A DNA stretch of 64,000 bases, from positions 64,939,690 through 65,003,689 of the forward strand of contig OU612045.1 of the NCBI GenBank assembly GCA_914767935.1. The letters are read 5' to 3'. Made by a program: the position numbers and the translations under genes. The notes beneath the pieces are model-generated. The model made no database searches. It saw only the letters and a list, made by a program, of their open reading frames with translations, and was not told the DNA's origin. This document shows positions 9,761-21,370 of the stretch, one piece after another. Position 1 is the first letter of the stretch. The number at the start of each line of letters is the position of its first letter. Source of the stretch: Coremacera marginata. Lineage: Eukaryota; Arthropoda; Insecta; Diptera; Sciomyzidae.

Positions 9761-11754
9761 CAGGGATGATATTAGCTTAGTTGTAAAAGGGCCAAAATTT
9801 GTACAAAAATAGCGCATTTTTGACAAGAATGGGGCCTTTAGTGGTAATTCATTATTAAAGACTTTCTATTTGGATATTCAGCCATGACCACGAATATCTC
9901 AATCGATTTCGAATTAAATTAAATTAAAATTAAAACAAATTACAAACGAAAGTGTGTAAACGATCAGCTCAGAATCAAAAATTTTATTTCATACATAGAG
10001 GTCCTACAAAGTGGGATACTTTAGAAAAAAGGCTTGTGCATTGATTGCAAAAGTCAAAAATATGCATCAAAAAAATAATATAGATAATTTCTCCAAAAAT
10101 TTTTTAGCAAAGCCATTAATTTAATAAGTAAATAATACAAATAGAAATAGATAATTTTCACAGAAAACCTTAACCCGTATCGATATCTTCATCATTAAAG
10201 AGTCTTAAAGTATTCTTTTGAGTATTTGGTTATATAGCTACATAAGAATGTCAGAAAGATATGACAAAGTGAACGCAGACTCCACGTTAAGAATTGTACG
10301 AAGACGAATCAATGATGCGTGCGAACTGGAAAACAAAAAAAAAAACAGTTCTACTAAAAAATATATTCAGGAATGACTGAATATAATAAAGAATAATTTC
10401 ATAAATGTTATGCAATTTGGGTATATATAGCTTTGAACAACAAAATTAAGTTTAATTAAGTTAAATTTTCATCGAATAAGGTGATAAAAAATGTTCCAAA
10501 GCAGTTTTCTCAGTCCCCATTTTTTCGAAAATGCTTATAGATTTTGAGTTAAATCATTCTGAATTTGAAAAATTTTCATTTCGGACACCATTTTGGGACC
10601 GCTATGCTTAATTTTTTCCAAATCCTACATTTTTAAAATTGATGACTCGAAAACTCTTTTCTATTCGGAAAAGGATGTGTAAATAACCGATTTCATAAAA
10701 AAAAAAAATATATATATCTTCAATTTTTTGAAATGGAAAAAATCGCATTTTTTTGCTATAATAAGAGTATGCAATTTTATATAGGAAATCATATGTCGGA
10801 ATTCTTGTTTTTTTGAACAGATAAAATAAAAAAAACATGGTGAAAATTGATTGAAAACTGACGGCATTTAAGACTTAGTGGGTTAAGGTTATTTAAGTCT
10901 ACGATGGAGCCTTCAGGGTCCGCTCTTTTTTCATCTACATGCACGATAAAATAATTTAAGCAATGTATTAGGCATTAAGCTCTCCATCTGAAAATTCCGT
11001 TTTAAATCTATAGAATTACTTTTACCTGATTTACATTGATCAAGAATAGACTTCAATTCTTTGCTATTCTCTTTTAAATTTACCCTCTCTCACGTTGACG
11101 ACCGCGTCTCTCATCTACAAATGCAAGACTTGATCGTCAATTCTTGACGAGTGTAAACCGGGACTTTAGGATACTATTAAAAGTAAAACCGGTTCGTAAA
11201 TTTAGACATTCTCTTGGAGGGCGTTAAAGAACCTTCATACTTCCTACATTATAATAGATACTAAATATTTTGTAAGAATTCACCTCTTAGATGTCGATCT
11301 ATAAAAAAAAACTTATTGTTATGCTATATAATATCAACATGGTGGCTTTATGCAAAACACAGAAAAGCAGTTTTTGAAAAATTTCCTACAGTTTGAATAT
11401 ATCGCTACAAGTGTACTATATATGTAGCCGATCAAAAACGTAGCCTTATATAGCTTAAATAAAAAAAAATTTAAGGAAAATTGTTTAAGTCTTATTTTTT
11501 TCCAAAGCTAAAATTTCAAAATGGGTTTCATATATTAAAAAATTCAACAGAACTTATTTTACTGAGATCTATTAAAAATCACATTATTAAAAATTTAAAA
11601 TTTTAATATCGATGGCATACTATTAAGAGATATTTTTTCAGTAGAGTCTCAGCAGAGTAGAGAAGAGGGCCTAAAATGAATCGAAAGGGCTTCGGGGCTT
11701 ATGCAATAAAAAAGGGCTCCAAAAAGCCCTAAAAGTCCCCAAATATCATCCCTG
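9761..11754. mobile_element. Non-autonomous hAT element X
   Basis: Ends CAGGGATGATAT at both termini, with the perfect 8-bp duplication CTACACAC (9753-9760, 11755-11762). That octamer fits the nTnnnnAn pattern known for hAT targets. Length is 1,994 bp. No transposase motif is seen inside; short frames are low-complexity. A family H copy sits at 11036-11157. Confidence 0.75.
11036..11157. mobile_element. MITE family H, copy 2 (uninterrupted)
   Basis: About 120 bp with inverted ends ACATTGATCAAGAATAGACT and (reverse complement) ACACTCGTCAAGAATTGACG. It is the empty-site counterpart of H1 (1760-2272): the octamer duplicated around A1 occurs once here. Confidence 0.6.
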
Positions 11755-12117
11755 CTACACACTGAACAGCTGATGAGGTTACTACATAATGATTCGATAA
11801 AAATATGAAATCACGGGATCAAAACAGTGTTACGTTGTGGAATTATTTACAACATTTGTGTTTTCGCATTAAAATAGTATAATTTCAGTGCGAAATGTAT
11901 GAACGCAGTAATGAATCCTGCTTAATAGCAACACTCAACCATGTTCAACGATGATACTTTTTCCGGATAAAGTAGTAAAAGTAGCAAGAAGTATGCTAAT
12001 GTTTGGGGATCATATGACTGTCAGCATAAAATACTTTGGGCACAGAGCTTATCAAACGAAAAAAGAGCGCAAAAAGTGACGTGACCAGGGATCATTTGAC
12101 CGCCAGCATAACATCAC

Positions 12118-12470
12118 CCTAACAATGGCAAAACAATTTCTTGCTGCTCTCATAAAAAAACTTCTATAAAATTCAATAAATTACTTCTAAAATTCAATAT
12201 GTTAAATATTCATTAAACGGTTATAATTTTTTTGAAGCGAAGCTTCTTACGCCTCGTTCTGTGATTTGCTTGGAGTGAAATCTGAAAAATTTTCGACAAA
12301 TTTTTTTTATAATTTTATAAGGTTTCTTTGTTTCTGCATTTATTGCGGCAAGACAATTTAATATATCAAATATAAAAAAACATTTCTCCGCCTGCCGTGG
12401 GGATTTGAACCCGTCAACCTCCAATTGGAGTTCGAGACTCTATCTATTGAGCCAAACACCTTCTTTACGC
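12118..12470 (-). repeat. Repeat with tRNA-like head (possible second SINE)
   Basis: On the minus strand from about 12468 there is an A-box-like TGGCTCAATAGATAGAG and a B box GGTTCAAATCC, spaced as in a tRNA. The distal part (12118-12230) also occurs inside element J1 near 3503. No cloverleaf good enough for a working tRNA. 11763-12117 holds nothing I can name. Confidence 0.4.
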
Positions 12471-12545
12471 AGAAGAATTGATTCAGTATTAAGTGCAATT
12501 GAAGCTATGTTGCAGCACATCCAATAATATATTAATATATTTGTG

Positions 12546-12637
12546 TGGTTTGGGTAGCTGCTAAGCCACTTGCTACAAGAGTTTGATTAAATGATATTTA
12601 TGGTTTGGGTAGCTGCTAAACCACTTGCTACAAGATT
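12546..12637 (+). repeat. Tandem duplication, about 56-bp period
   Basis: The sequence GGTTTGGGTAGCTGCTAA and its continuation occur twice, starting at about 12546 and 12602, with one or two differences. Confidence 0.6.
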
Positions 12638-12837
12638 CATTAGTCTTGCCATTTTTCCACAATTGTGGCAAATCTACTACTTTTTTGGTTTCTACCACTA
12701 TTTGAATTTTTTTAAAATTTATCACTTTTTAATATATTTATATAAAAATTACTGCATTATAATTAAAATTTTACAAATTTTATTACATATAATATTTTAT
12801 TTATTATTGCATTTAATATTTAATTTTAGAACTGGTT

Positions 12838-13075
12838 TAAGAACTATAAAATGTGAAAGAAGTCTTAAAATTGCAAAAAAAAACCTGTAACAGTTTTAAC
12901 CTAAAAACAACTGCGAAAGGTGAGCATAAAGAAATTCGCGATGAACAGCTGATTTTGACATCAATGTAGCTTTATTCTGCTTTCTACTCCATTCCTCTCC
13001 AAGTTGACCCTACCTTATAATTCTGCCATGGGGTATACATTCTTATTCTTGTGAGAAGACGTCAAATATCTGGAA
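12838..13075. mobile_element. Truncated family A element (A3) abutting a family D end
   Basis: 12838-13030 matches the right half of family A and ends with the complement of CATGGCAGAATTATAAGG. 13031-13075 matches the sub-terminal part of family D (TCACAAGAATAAGAATGTAT in complement). Both are fragments. At 13118-13215 two more partial P-like termini (ATGATAGAATTATAAGG) form a small palindrome. Confidence 0.6.
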
Positions 13076-13464
13076 AAATCAAGCTTTTTCAAGTACTTGA
13101 AAATTCATTTGGTTTGAACCATGATAGAATTATAAGGTAGGTCCAACTCGGAGATTAAAATATGAAAAGGCAAAACCATGATAGAATTATAAATGTATCA
13201 TGGTTTTAACTTGAAAAAACGAAGCAAAGCAAGATTCGTTTCTTGCAAGTATCCAAATAGTTAAAATTGGGAAAGCTTGTTGCCTTGGGGGTCGCTGATT
13301 GCGATTCTGATGTCAGAATATAAAAAGTTGTTTGGACACTAGGGTGAACCGTAACAGTACTTTTTTGTGATTTTGACAGATTTTGCCCTTTTTTACAATC
13401 TAAGTCGGATCAATTATTTGGATTCTGATGTTATGAAGATGATGTTCTGAGATTATAAAGTTCC

Positions 13465-13990
13465 ATATCTCAAAGGGTAAGCAAAATAGGCAAAATCTAA
13501 CCATTTTTTGGGGGTTACTATAGGAGAAGCATTTTTGAGACACACAAATAGGGGATCTATCACTGCCCCATTTTCCACATTTTTAGAGGGGATGTTGAAA
13601 CACGTGCTTAAATGTCCACTGAAAGTCAAATTGTAAGTCATACACGAGTTTCGGGTTCTCCCTAAAAATATGTCAAATAGGGGGATTAAAAGACCCCCTA
13701 TTTGTGTGTCTCAAAAATGCTTCCTCAAAAGGAATTTTGAGGAATTATTTTTACCTATTTTATTTACCTATTTTGCTTCCACTTCGAGACATGGAACAAC
13801 ATAAAATCGAAAGATATCGAAAAATCCTCGAACAAATAGAAAAAATGCCATATCCCGAAGGGGAAGGAAAATAGGTAAAATTAACCATTTTCTGGAGATT
13901 TTTAAGGGGGAAGCATTTCTGAGACGCACAAATAGAGGGGTCTATCAATCCCCCATTTTGCACATTTTTAGGGGGGAACGTCGAAACACA
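13465..13990. repeat. Diverged triplicated unit of about 150 bp
   Basis: A unit with CACACAAATAG, a C-rich CCCCATTTT and GGGGGGAACG-like motifs occurs directly at about 13465-13612 and 13845-13990. A shorter inverted piece lies at 13680-13735 (TTTGTGTGTCTCAAAAATGC). Not recognised as a known family. 13991-14454 holds nothing I can name. Confidence 0.5.
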
Positions 13991-14454
13991 TCAGATTCCA
14001 AATAATTGGTCGAATTACAGCACAAAATATTTAAAAAAAAGCACAAAGAAAACATTTTTGAGGACCATTCTTATCAGCGACCCATATTTTTCACAAACTA
14101 TTTTTAAAACTATTTATTTGGGTACACCATTGCTCCCAACAAATTTTTCTTTAACTATACTTTTCTTAAGCATATAAGTTGAGTTAGTTGAAAAATCACA
14201 AACAAATTCAACTTTTCAATCTCTATGACGTGCGTTTCAAGTCTGCTGCCGCTTGTTTTTACTTCGTGTAGTAGACCACGCGTTCATAAATTCGGGCAAC
14301 AAGCTGACGTCGACTTGACTAATTTCAAGTATACTTAAAATTTGATTGAAAATTATCAAGCGCAAGCTCTCTTGTATTCATAAATCTAGCAAGTACTTGA
14401 AATTGCAAATGAATAGGCTTGTGCAGTTCTCTGCTACATACTAAATCATTCTGG

Positions 14455-14568
14455 TTCCCACTTAATGATGTCTATCCATCATGTAGTATGTCTGAAAGCT
14501 CATCGAAAAATGCCGTTATTTTGCCGAACTACATGTCGGTTAGAGATGTAGTATTGTCTGAAACCCCC
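14455..14568. mobile_element. Family J fragment, copy 3
   Basis: About 110 bp with the family J right end (ATTGTCTGAAACCCCC) and internal ACATGTCGG and CATCATGTAG motifs. The left end is degenerate. Confidence 0.45.
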
Positions 14569-16327
14569 TATTGATTGTGGCTGCAACGAATTATAGCTGT
14601 CAAATTATAGCATGTTCACACACAGGTCGAAAAGCCGCTTTTCAGCTGGAAAACCTCTTTTCAGAAAAAGGTGTTCACACTAGAGATCTGCAACGAGTGA
14701 TTCATACTTTGAGTATACTTATCGTATACTCTTAATTTCTCTTTACTTATATTCACGTATACTCTCAAAAATATTCATCATATCCATAAATATTCAACTC
14801 ATTTTCGTAGAATTGAATATAAATCGTACGCATACTCAATGTAAAGAGAGTGTTAAGAGTATGATTAGCATGAATGGTTTATATGCAAATGATCGAGTGA
14901 CTCTTGACTCTTGTGGCACAATGCTGGTATGACGCACAACGTTATTTGAGGGAATACCCAGCCGGAAATTTAATATTATATCAATGTCGCCAATAGTTCT
15001 ATAATAAGTAAATATATAAGTTATTTGAATATAAAGTCTTTTCTAAACCGATTACGAACGCTAAACATGATTTTTACTAGATTGACATTTAAAAAATAAG
15101 TAAAATCTCACATCCTCTCACCAAATGAAAACTTAAATTTTTTAAAATGCGATAGCTAAAATTGCATAGTTTTATTTATAAAAATAAAAGTTGCATTATT
15201 TATTTATTAGATTTATTTATTTTTAATATTTTTCGAGTTGCCATTCAGTTTTGTTCTTACGTTGTCAAGCAAGCAGTACGCCGAATTCGTTTATGTCCTA
15301 AATACAGTCAGTTCTCCATAGTTCGTACAGCATTACTTAGTGTTACTTTGGAAAGAAGAGCTGTTTTGATGTCAATAGCTGTAGGATGACAACATTTTAA
15401 TTTCCTACTGGGTTGCTTTATGTTTACTTGTTTGCTTACAGTGGAACAAATATATAAAACATCAATTGCTTTTCAATGTCTTCCGAAAAACAGCTTTGAA
15501 TTAGGATGCTGTAAGAAAAAGTTGAATTGTACGTCCCAGAGATATTCGTTTGCTTATATTCTTTATTCGGGATTCCATGGGAAATCGAACGCTTCGATCC
15601 TTTTTTTGATCCTTTGGTGGAATATAAAAAAAAATCAAAATTTGCCATTCGGACATGTACACAACTTGTCTATAAAATTCTTTACCCTATGTTTTCACGA
15701 TCGAAAAATTTATTTCTTTTCTCAATTTCTGTTTTTTTTTAAAGGAAGGAATGGAATATATATATTAAGTAAACTTTCAGCAGAAAAATAATCAAAAAAA
15801 AAAAGCATTATAAAAAAGGTTCCGACAAGGTAACTTGTATGTACAGGGAGTAAAACGCACCTTTAAAAAAAGTCGTAGAACAAAAGTTGTTCAGAATATA
15901 AGGTAACATAACATAAATTTTTTTCCTGATAATCAAAAAAGTCTGGCATTAAAGGGTTAATTTTAACTAACTCAACATGTGAAGGTGGCCAGTGAATCCA
16001 CCTTTACTATGCACTGGACGCTGTAATAAAAAGTTTTATTGCTTATGGGCGAGATATTATTTGTTTACTTATATTATATATTGACAAAAAAAAAATCAAT
16101 ATTTACATTTTTAATGGTGTATGCGAAGCCTTACATAAGGTACATTAAATTATTACATCAAATTTGATGGATTTGCCATACTGTACAGCGCGTTGAGTAC
16201 ACACGTACGCATGCAATATTGTGTTTTTGTTTTAGGATAGAGATATGGCTTGTACGCAACACTTTCTGCGAAATGCTGAGTTGAACTTCATACGCTCTTG
16301 TACTTCCCCGCAAGCATATCACGCTAG

Positions 16328-16663
16328 GGCTGAGTTTATACGTCATTCAAATTGAATGAAGAATATCGCATTTTTTGTTCTCTTTTACTCTCTTCGAGAT
16401 ATTTGATTGAATAGCTGTTCACACGTGATTTTTTGATTGAATGGCCGATGCTGACTAAAAGTGTTGTTGTAAGTACCAAAAGTTGATCATGCAACCCTGT
16501 GATTGATTGATGCAGGTCTTGAGCTCCATCAAAATTTTGATTGATGCGATGAAGTGTAGAAAGTTCATTTCCGCTCTCGCAGAGAGTTCATCTTTTTTTT
16601 CGCTGGGAAAACAACAACAAATTTTGAATGATCCTTCAATTTGAATGACGTGTAAACAGTGCC
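16328..16663. mobile_element. MITE family L, copy 2 (uninterrupted)
   Basis: A 336-bp copy with ends GGCTGAGTTTATACGTCATT and (reverse complement) GGCACTGTTTACACGTCATT, and the 3-bp duplication TAG (16325-16327, 16664-16666). Opposite orientation to L1 and without the A2 insertion, giving an empty-site comparison. Confidence 0.7.
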
Positions 16664-17133
16664 TAGCAGCTGCGTACGTAATTTGAATATTTTCGATGAC
16701 TCTGAGTATTTTATGCGTATCCGAGAGTTATTGAGCAAATTGATCATAATTATTTAAAGTATTTAGTATTCAGACGATTTACATTCTCTTTTACGGAGCC
16801 TCTTACGCACTTCATGTGACTTTCACTCCTGCTTGTGAGAGTGAATTGGATATAAGAAGCATGTGTTTAAGGGTTGAATATATACTTATGTTTATTTTTT
16901 ATGAGTAAACTCTGAATCAGTGATGCGCAATTGATGGTTTCCCATAGCCCGCGGGCGTCGTGAAATTTTGTGTTTTTGCACACGAAGTAGCAATCGGCTC
17001 GCTGCGATCGTACACTGCGTAAATTTTTGTTTCTCTGCTGTGTTTTGATTTTATGCTTAGTTTGCTTTTGGCGTTCAAGCGAGTAGGGTGTATTGCTCGC
17101 TGCTTTTTATATGTATGCTTTCCATGATTCAAT

Positions 17134-18963
17134 ATGTTTAATGAGGATTGGTGCTTAAAATTTCTTGTTTCAGAAAATTTTTATTGCGAAGCCCAATGTA
17201 TGGTATGCTATGGTAAGATACATATGAAGGAATATAATCTTAGAAGGCATTATCTTTCTTGCCATCCTGAATTTCATTCAAGGGGGGAAGAAGTCAGGAA
17301 ACATTTTGTTCAATTATTAAAAGATTAATTTATTGAAAAAATGTTTTCTAACTTCTTTGGCACTGATGTGAATGATGTGAATGAGTGGGATGTAGCTGAC
17401 GGTAGCACAAATAATAAGGATGATAGCGCTGATGATGATTTGGCCATTGATTTTACAATGAATGTGACACAAAAACAATTGGTTAAAGCTTCATATGTAG
17501 TAAGTCTAGGTCTGGCACAGCAATGCAGACCATATGAAGACGGCATTTTTTTTAAAGATCTAAATAAACTTGTATTTGAATGCTTTGGTTAGAAGGGAAG
17601 AGAAGTCATAAATGTTTTGGAAAAAGTTCCATTGCAAAGATCGACAATTACACGTCGCACTGAAGCAATAAGTTATCATATTTTTGATTTAATGAAAACG
17701 CGAATGTCTGAATGCAAATATTATTCTATATGCCTTGATGACACCACTGATATAAAAGGTGTTAGTAGGTTAATGGTCTGTATTAGAACTGTAAATGAAA
17801 TGTTTGAATTCAAAGAAGACGTCTTTAGGCTCATTGGACTACATGAAAATGAAACTGGAAATGTAATATATGAAGCTATAAAAACAAGTGTATTGCCCCA
17901 AGAATGTATTCCAAACTGGCTTCAGTGTGCACCGACGGAGCTAATGTGATGTTGGGTAAAAAAACAGGTTTTGTTGGTTTTTTACATAGCAATGGCATAA
18001 ATATACCAACAGTTCATTGTATAATTCACCAAATTACATTAACGCTTATCGCTTAGCTGCTTTCCTGCAATGAAAACCTCCATAGCAATTATAAATAAAA
18101 TCAAAGGAGGCCACAATGCTCTTAACCATAGGAAGTTTTGTGAATTTTTGAAAGAAATTGGCGCACATCATGTAGATCTATTGCTCCACACTGAGGTAAG
18201 ATGGCTGAGTCGGGGCAATTGTTTAAAAAGGCTTTTTGAACTTAAACATGAGGTTTTGGAATTTCTTAAACGAGATTTAACTGTAGAAAGTAAGAACTTA
18301 GTGAGTTCCTTAGAAACTCCTCAGTTTCAATTAGATTTGGCTTTCTTAACAGATATAACTGAAATTGTTAATCATTTGAATACGACGTTGCAAGGAAAAA
18401 ATAGGTGCATATTTGATCATATGTTAGCTGTAAAAACTTTTTATAAAAAAATGCTTATCCTTCAAGAAAATATAATGAATAATAATTTTGCAAATTTGAT
18501 AAGAACCAACAATTTGTTAGTTTCAAACCAAATAAATTTTAATACTGAACCATATTTAAAAATAATATCAACTTTAATTTCCGAATACGATAAAAGATTT
18601 CAGGATGTTTCCAAAATTGAGAGCCTTGTAGAGTTGCACGATAACCCAATAAACTGTAATATACAAAAACAACCCATATTTTTAAGAAATGAATTAGAAA
18701 AAATGCAAAATGATGTTATGCTTCCACTTGAAAACGGTTCTCAGTTTTGGAAATCAATACCGTACGACAAATATCCTGCTCTTACGAATGAAATTTTAAA
18801 ACTGTATTCTATGTTTGGCAGTTCATATTTATGTGAAGTTGGCTTTTCCTTGATGAAAGTAATTCAAACAAAACAAAGAAATCTGTTGACTGACGACCAT
18901 TTAGAAGATTTGCATCGCATCAAGTGTTTTAACGATAAAATAAATTTAGATGAACTCACTTAA
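17134..18963 (+). pseudogene. hAT transposase relic (BED finger, GTF2IRD2/ZBED-like)
   Basis: Decayed DNA transposase. The N-terminal part (17134-17328) has a BED-type zinc finger, C-x2-C followed by H-x4-H (CMVC ... RRHYLSCH). The catalytic core follows in 17341-17949, with in-frame stops at 17326-17328 and 17590-17592 and a frame change near 17940; the CTDGA motif of this family is readable in the shifted frame. A long open segment (18070-18963, 297 codons) carries the middle domain (LLLHTEVRWLSRGN) and the C-terminal hAT dimerisation region (LYSMFGSSYLCEVGFS). Homology to the GTF2IRD2/ZBED5/FAM200 lineage is by recognition of these motifs. Clearly non-functional. It lies inside hobo-type ends, which is unexpected for this lineage. 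Confidence 0.8.
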
Positions 18964-19522
18964 AAATATAAAAAATTAAAAAAAAAATAAAAAAATTAAT
19001 AAAAAAATTAAAAAAAAAGTTATACACATTTTGCAATGAATGCATATTTTTATATTTTAATTTTTTTGCATATATCTCCATCTTCTTATTCTTTTTTTAT
19101 ATTGCATATTTTTGATTGAAACTGATCTGTTTGTCAATATTTTTGCTCAACTTTTATGTTACTTTTTTTTTTATTTTTTTTGTTTTAATTAATATTATAG
19201 TTTTTTAAATGAATTGTTTTCCTTTTTTGTTAAATTACGCATTTTATTTTTAAAAATATATAAAATATAAAAATTAAAAAATAATAAAAAAATCATAAAA
19301 TAAGCGAGAAACAAACGCAAAAATAAAGAAATAAACGGTTTGTGAATGACCAACATTCGGCAATGTTTCTTTGCTTTACCAATTTTTCGTTTCAGTGTAA
19401 AGCTTTGCATTCGGAAAGCTCTTGTTGTTGTTGTTTGAACCGTGCGTTGCACAACTCTGCTCTGAATGCTAAAAAAGCGACTCTTTGCAGTTCTCTGGTT
19501 CACACCAAGGTTTATTAATACA

Positions 19523-19681
19523 GGTTAAGTCACTTGAGAAAAGCTCGGTCGAACTGTCAGAATGGATAAAAGGAAATCAAGAAAAAAAAACCTCAATCTG
19601 AACAATTTTTAGCTAACAGCTACTTTGACAGTTCGAGCAAAGGCAGAAAAAGAGTGCTTTTCTCTCAAGTGACTTAACCTA
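19523..19681. mobile_element. Small MITE S
   Basis: About 158 bp with inverted ends AGGTTAAGTCACTTGAGA (left) and its complement on the right. A flanking TATTAAT-like sequence on both sides may be a target duplication. No coding potential. Confidence 0.5.
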
Positions 19682-20240
19682 TATTAATGAACATTGGTTC
19701 ACACTTGAAAAGCAGCTTTTCATTTGACAGACAGTAGCCATATGTTTGTTATTATAGCGATTTGTTTCATTGTGCTTGGCTTAGCCCATGTCGCTGGCCA
19801 TTTCGGAATATATGTGCGTATTTTTGCGTGCACCGCGAAACTCCTCTGCCTTCTCCTCCCACAACTCCACAAATATCGCCTCATGAAGGTCACTCCACTT
19901 CACGTGCTCCTTGTATTTTTTTTTCATTTCCAAGATGTTTTCTAATTGGGAAGAAAGTTTGTCTACAAATCACAACAAATGAAAACAGGCAGACAAAATG
20001 TCAAATATCAGTGACAACTTTCATTTTCGTAATAGATTTTGACTTTACTTCAACGAACAGACTTCCGGACCAGGGCTGTTTTCTGACTTTTCAGAGTTTT
20101 TCGCTGAAAAGCAAACAAATATCAGCTTTTCATTTGACAGTTCTTCTATGGCGAAAAACTTAATATCATTTAGCTTTTCAGCTGAAAAGCCATTATTGTT
20201 CGAAAAGCGGCTTTTCGGCCTTAGTGTGAACATACTATTA

Positions 20241-21370
20241 GGAACGATTATATATTGACGACAAGGTCGCAGCGGCAAGTGCAGCATTACACCAGTTTCT
20301 CTCCATAACGACCTAAGCACATTGATTGCGACTGCAACGACAAACTAGGAAAGATTCTATATCGACGACAAATAGCCTAGACACATTCACTGCGGCTGCG
20401 GCATCTGTCAAAATTTTGTACGTGTATTATGGAGAGAAACTGGTGTAAAGCCCCATTTCCAATAACGCGTGAGATGCGTTCCGTTTTACGCTGCGGAAGC
20501 TGCGTGAAAAAATCAATTTCCAATAGAGCGTGTGCGTGAATATATGATTGCCCGCACTTCTGCTTAGCGAAGCATAATTTTGAACAGTACCCGGCTCAGT
20601 CAATTTTGTAAATAGCATTTTGTTTGCGATGTTTTGTTTGAGTTCGACTGAACGTAAAATTTTAACAATCAAGATATGACACAAATTACGCAATTATACA
20701 CTAATATTTAAAAAAAAATAATTTGAGGTCATTTTGTCAAGTTTGATTAAAAAGTATTCGCACTAGTACCAATTACCTTATAATAAGTTGTCAACAGTTT
20801 ATACAACACTATACAAAGTGAACAGCTATTTTGCTTTCAATAGCTGTCAAATTTTCACGGGCGTGATATATTCAATTTTTCGAATATTTCACGCATGCTG
20901 GTTATTGGAACCTGTTACGTATGTTTTCATGCATTGATTGTTTGCGTCAATTTACGCAACACATCTCACGCGTTATTGGAAATGTGGCTTAATGCCGTGC
21001 TTGCCGCAGCGACTTTGTCGTCGATATAGAATCGTTTCTAATATGATAGCTTGTAGCTGCAGCGGCAAGGGCGGCAGTACACCAGTTTCTATCCATAAGA
21101 AATACATGTTGACAGTTGCCGCACGGCCGCAGCCGCAGTCAATGTGTCTAAGCCAGTGGCGACCAAAAAAACACTTCCACTGTTCTTGCAGTTGTATGCT
21201 AGTGCGCGCACATGTGAGAGCGACAGAGACAGACAGAGTTTACGATGCTCGCATGCATAGGCGTTGGCCCACACTGGTCTAGGCTATAACAAATACACGT
21301 AAAAAATTTTGACAAATGCCGCACGGCCGCATCCACAGTCAATGTGTCTAGGCTATAATGAGTAAACGTT
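20241..21370. repeat. GC-richer inverted-repeat element U, with T nested
   Basis: Several copies of a unit containing GACACATTGACTGCGGCTGC and of ACACCAGTTTCT(C/A)TCCATAA occur in both orientations (around 20231, 20371, 21000, 21100 and 21300). The arms at about 20371-20448 and 20990-21164 are inverted relative to each other, with element T between them. Another diverged end lies at 21300-21360. This is the most GC-rich stretch of the window. No coding potential recognised. Confidence 0.5.
20449..20989. mobile_element. PIF/Harbinger-like MITE T
   Basis: A 541-bp element with ends AGCCCCATTTCCAATAACGC and (reverse complement) AGCCACATTTCCAATAACGC continuing through GTGAGATG. It is flanked by the 3-bp duplication TAA (20446-20448, 20990-20992). 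TAA/TTA duplications are typical of PIF/Harbinger. It interrupts element U. No transposase. Confidence 0.7.

Larger units (their letters stand above)
14681..19497. mobile_element. hAT element with hobo-type termini
   Basis: Right end (reverse complement) is CAGAGAACTGCAAAGAGT and the left end is TAGAGATCTGCAACGAGT. The right one contains CAGAGAACTGCA, the 12-bp terminal repeat known from Drosophila hobo. Flanked by the perfect 8-bp duplication GTTCACAC (14673-14680, 19498-19505), which fits the nTnnnnAn hAT target pattern. It contains MITE L2 (16328-16663) and a broken transposase gene (17134-18963). The transposase looks like the BED-finger GTF2IRD2/ZBED type rather than hobo, so it may belong to a second hAT nested here: CAGTGATGCGCAA at 16919 looks like another hAT end. 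Confidence 0.75.
14608..20237. mobile_element. PIF/Harbinger-like element R, host of a hobo-type hAT
   Basis: Outer ends TAGCATGTTCACAC and TAGTATGTTCACAC (reverse complement), both followed by CGAAAAGCCGCTTTTC-type palindromes. The 3-bp TTA lies on both sides (14605-14607, 20238-20240). The interior right part has several GAAAAGC/GCTTTTC palindromes. It is split by a 4.8-kb hAT element at 14681-19497 and a small MITE at 19523-19681. No own transposase. The superfamily is inferred from the TTA duplication. Confidence 0.6.

Noticed and set aside
9512..9826. 104-codon minus-strand frame
   Set aside because: Crosses three independent element boundaries (E2, D1 end, X start), so it is fortuitous.
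12591..12890. 99-codon plus-strand frame
   Set aside because: Spans a tandem duplication and a truncated MITE; Phe/Tyr/Ile-rich from AT content, no motif.
19195..19503. Minus-strand frame of 102 codons with a hydrophobic segment
   Set aside because: Lies in AT-rich DNA at the end of a hAT element; no homology pattern, and the hydrophobic stretch comes from A/T runs.
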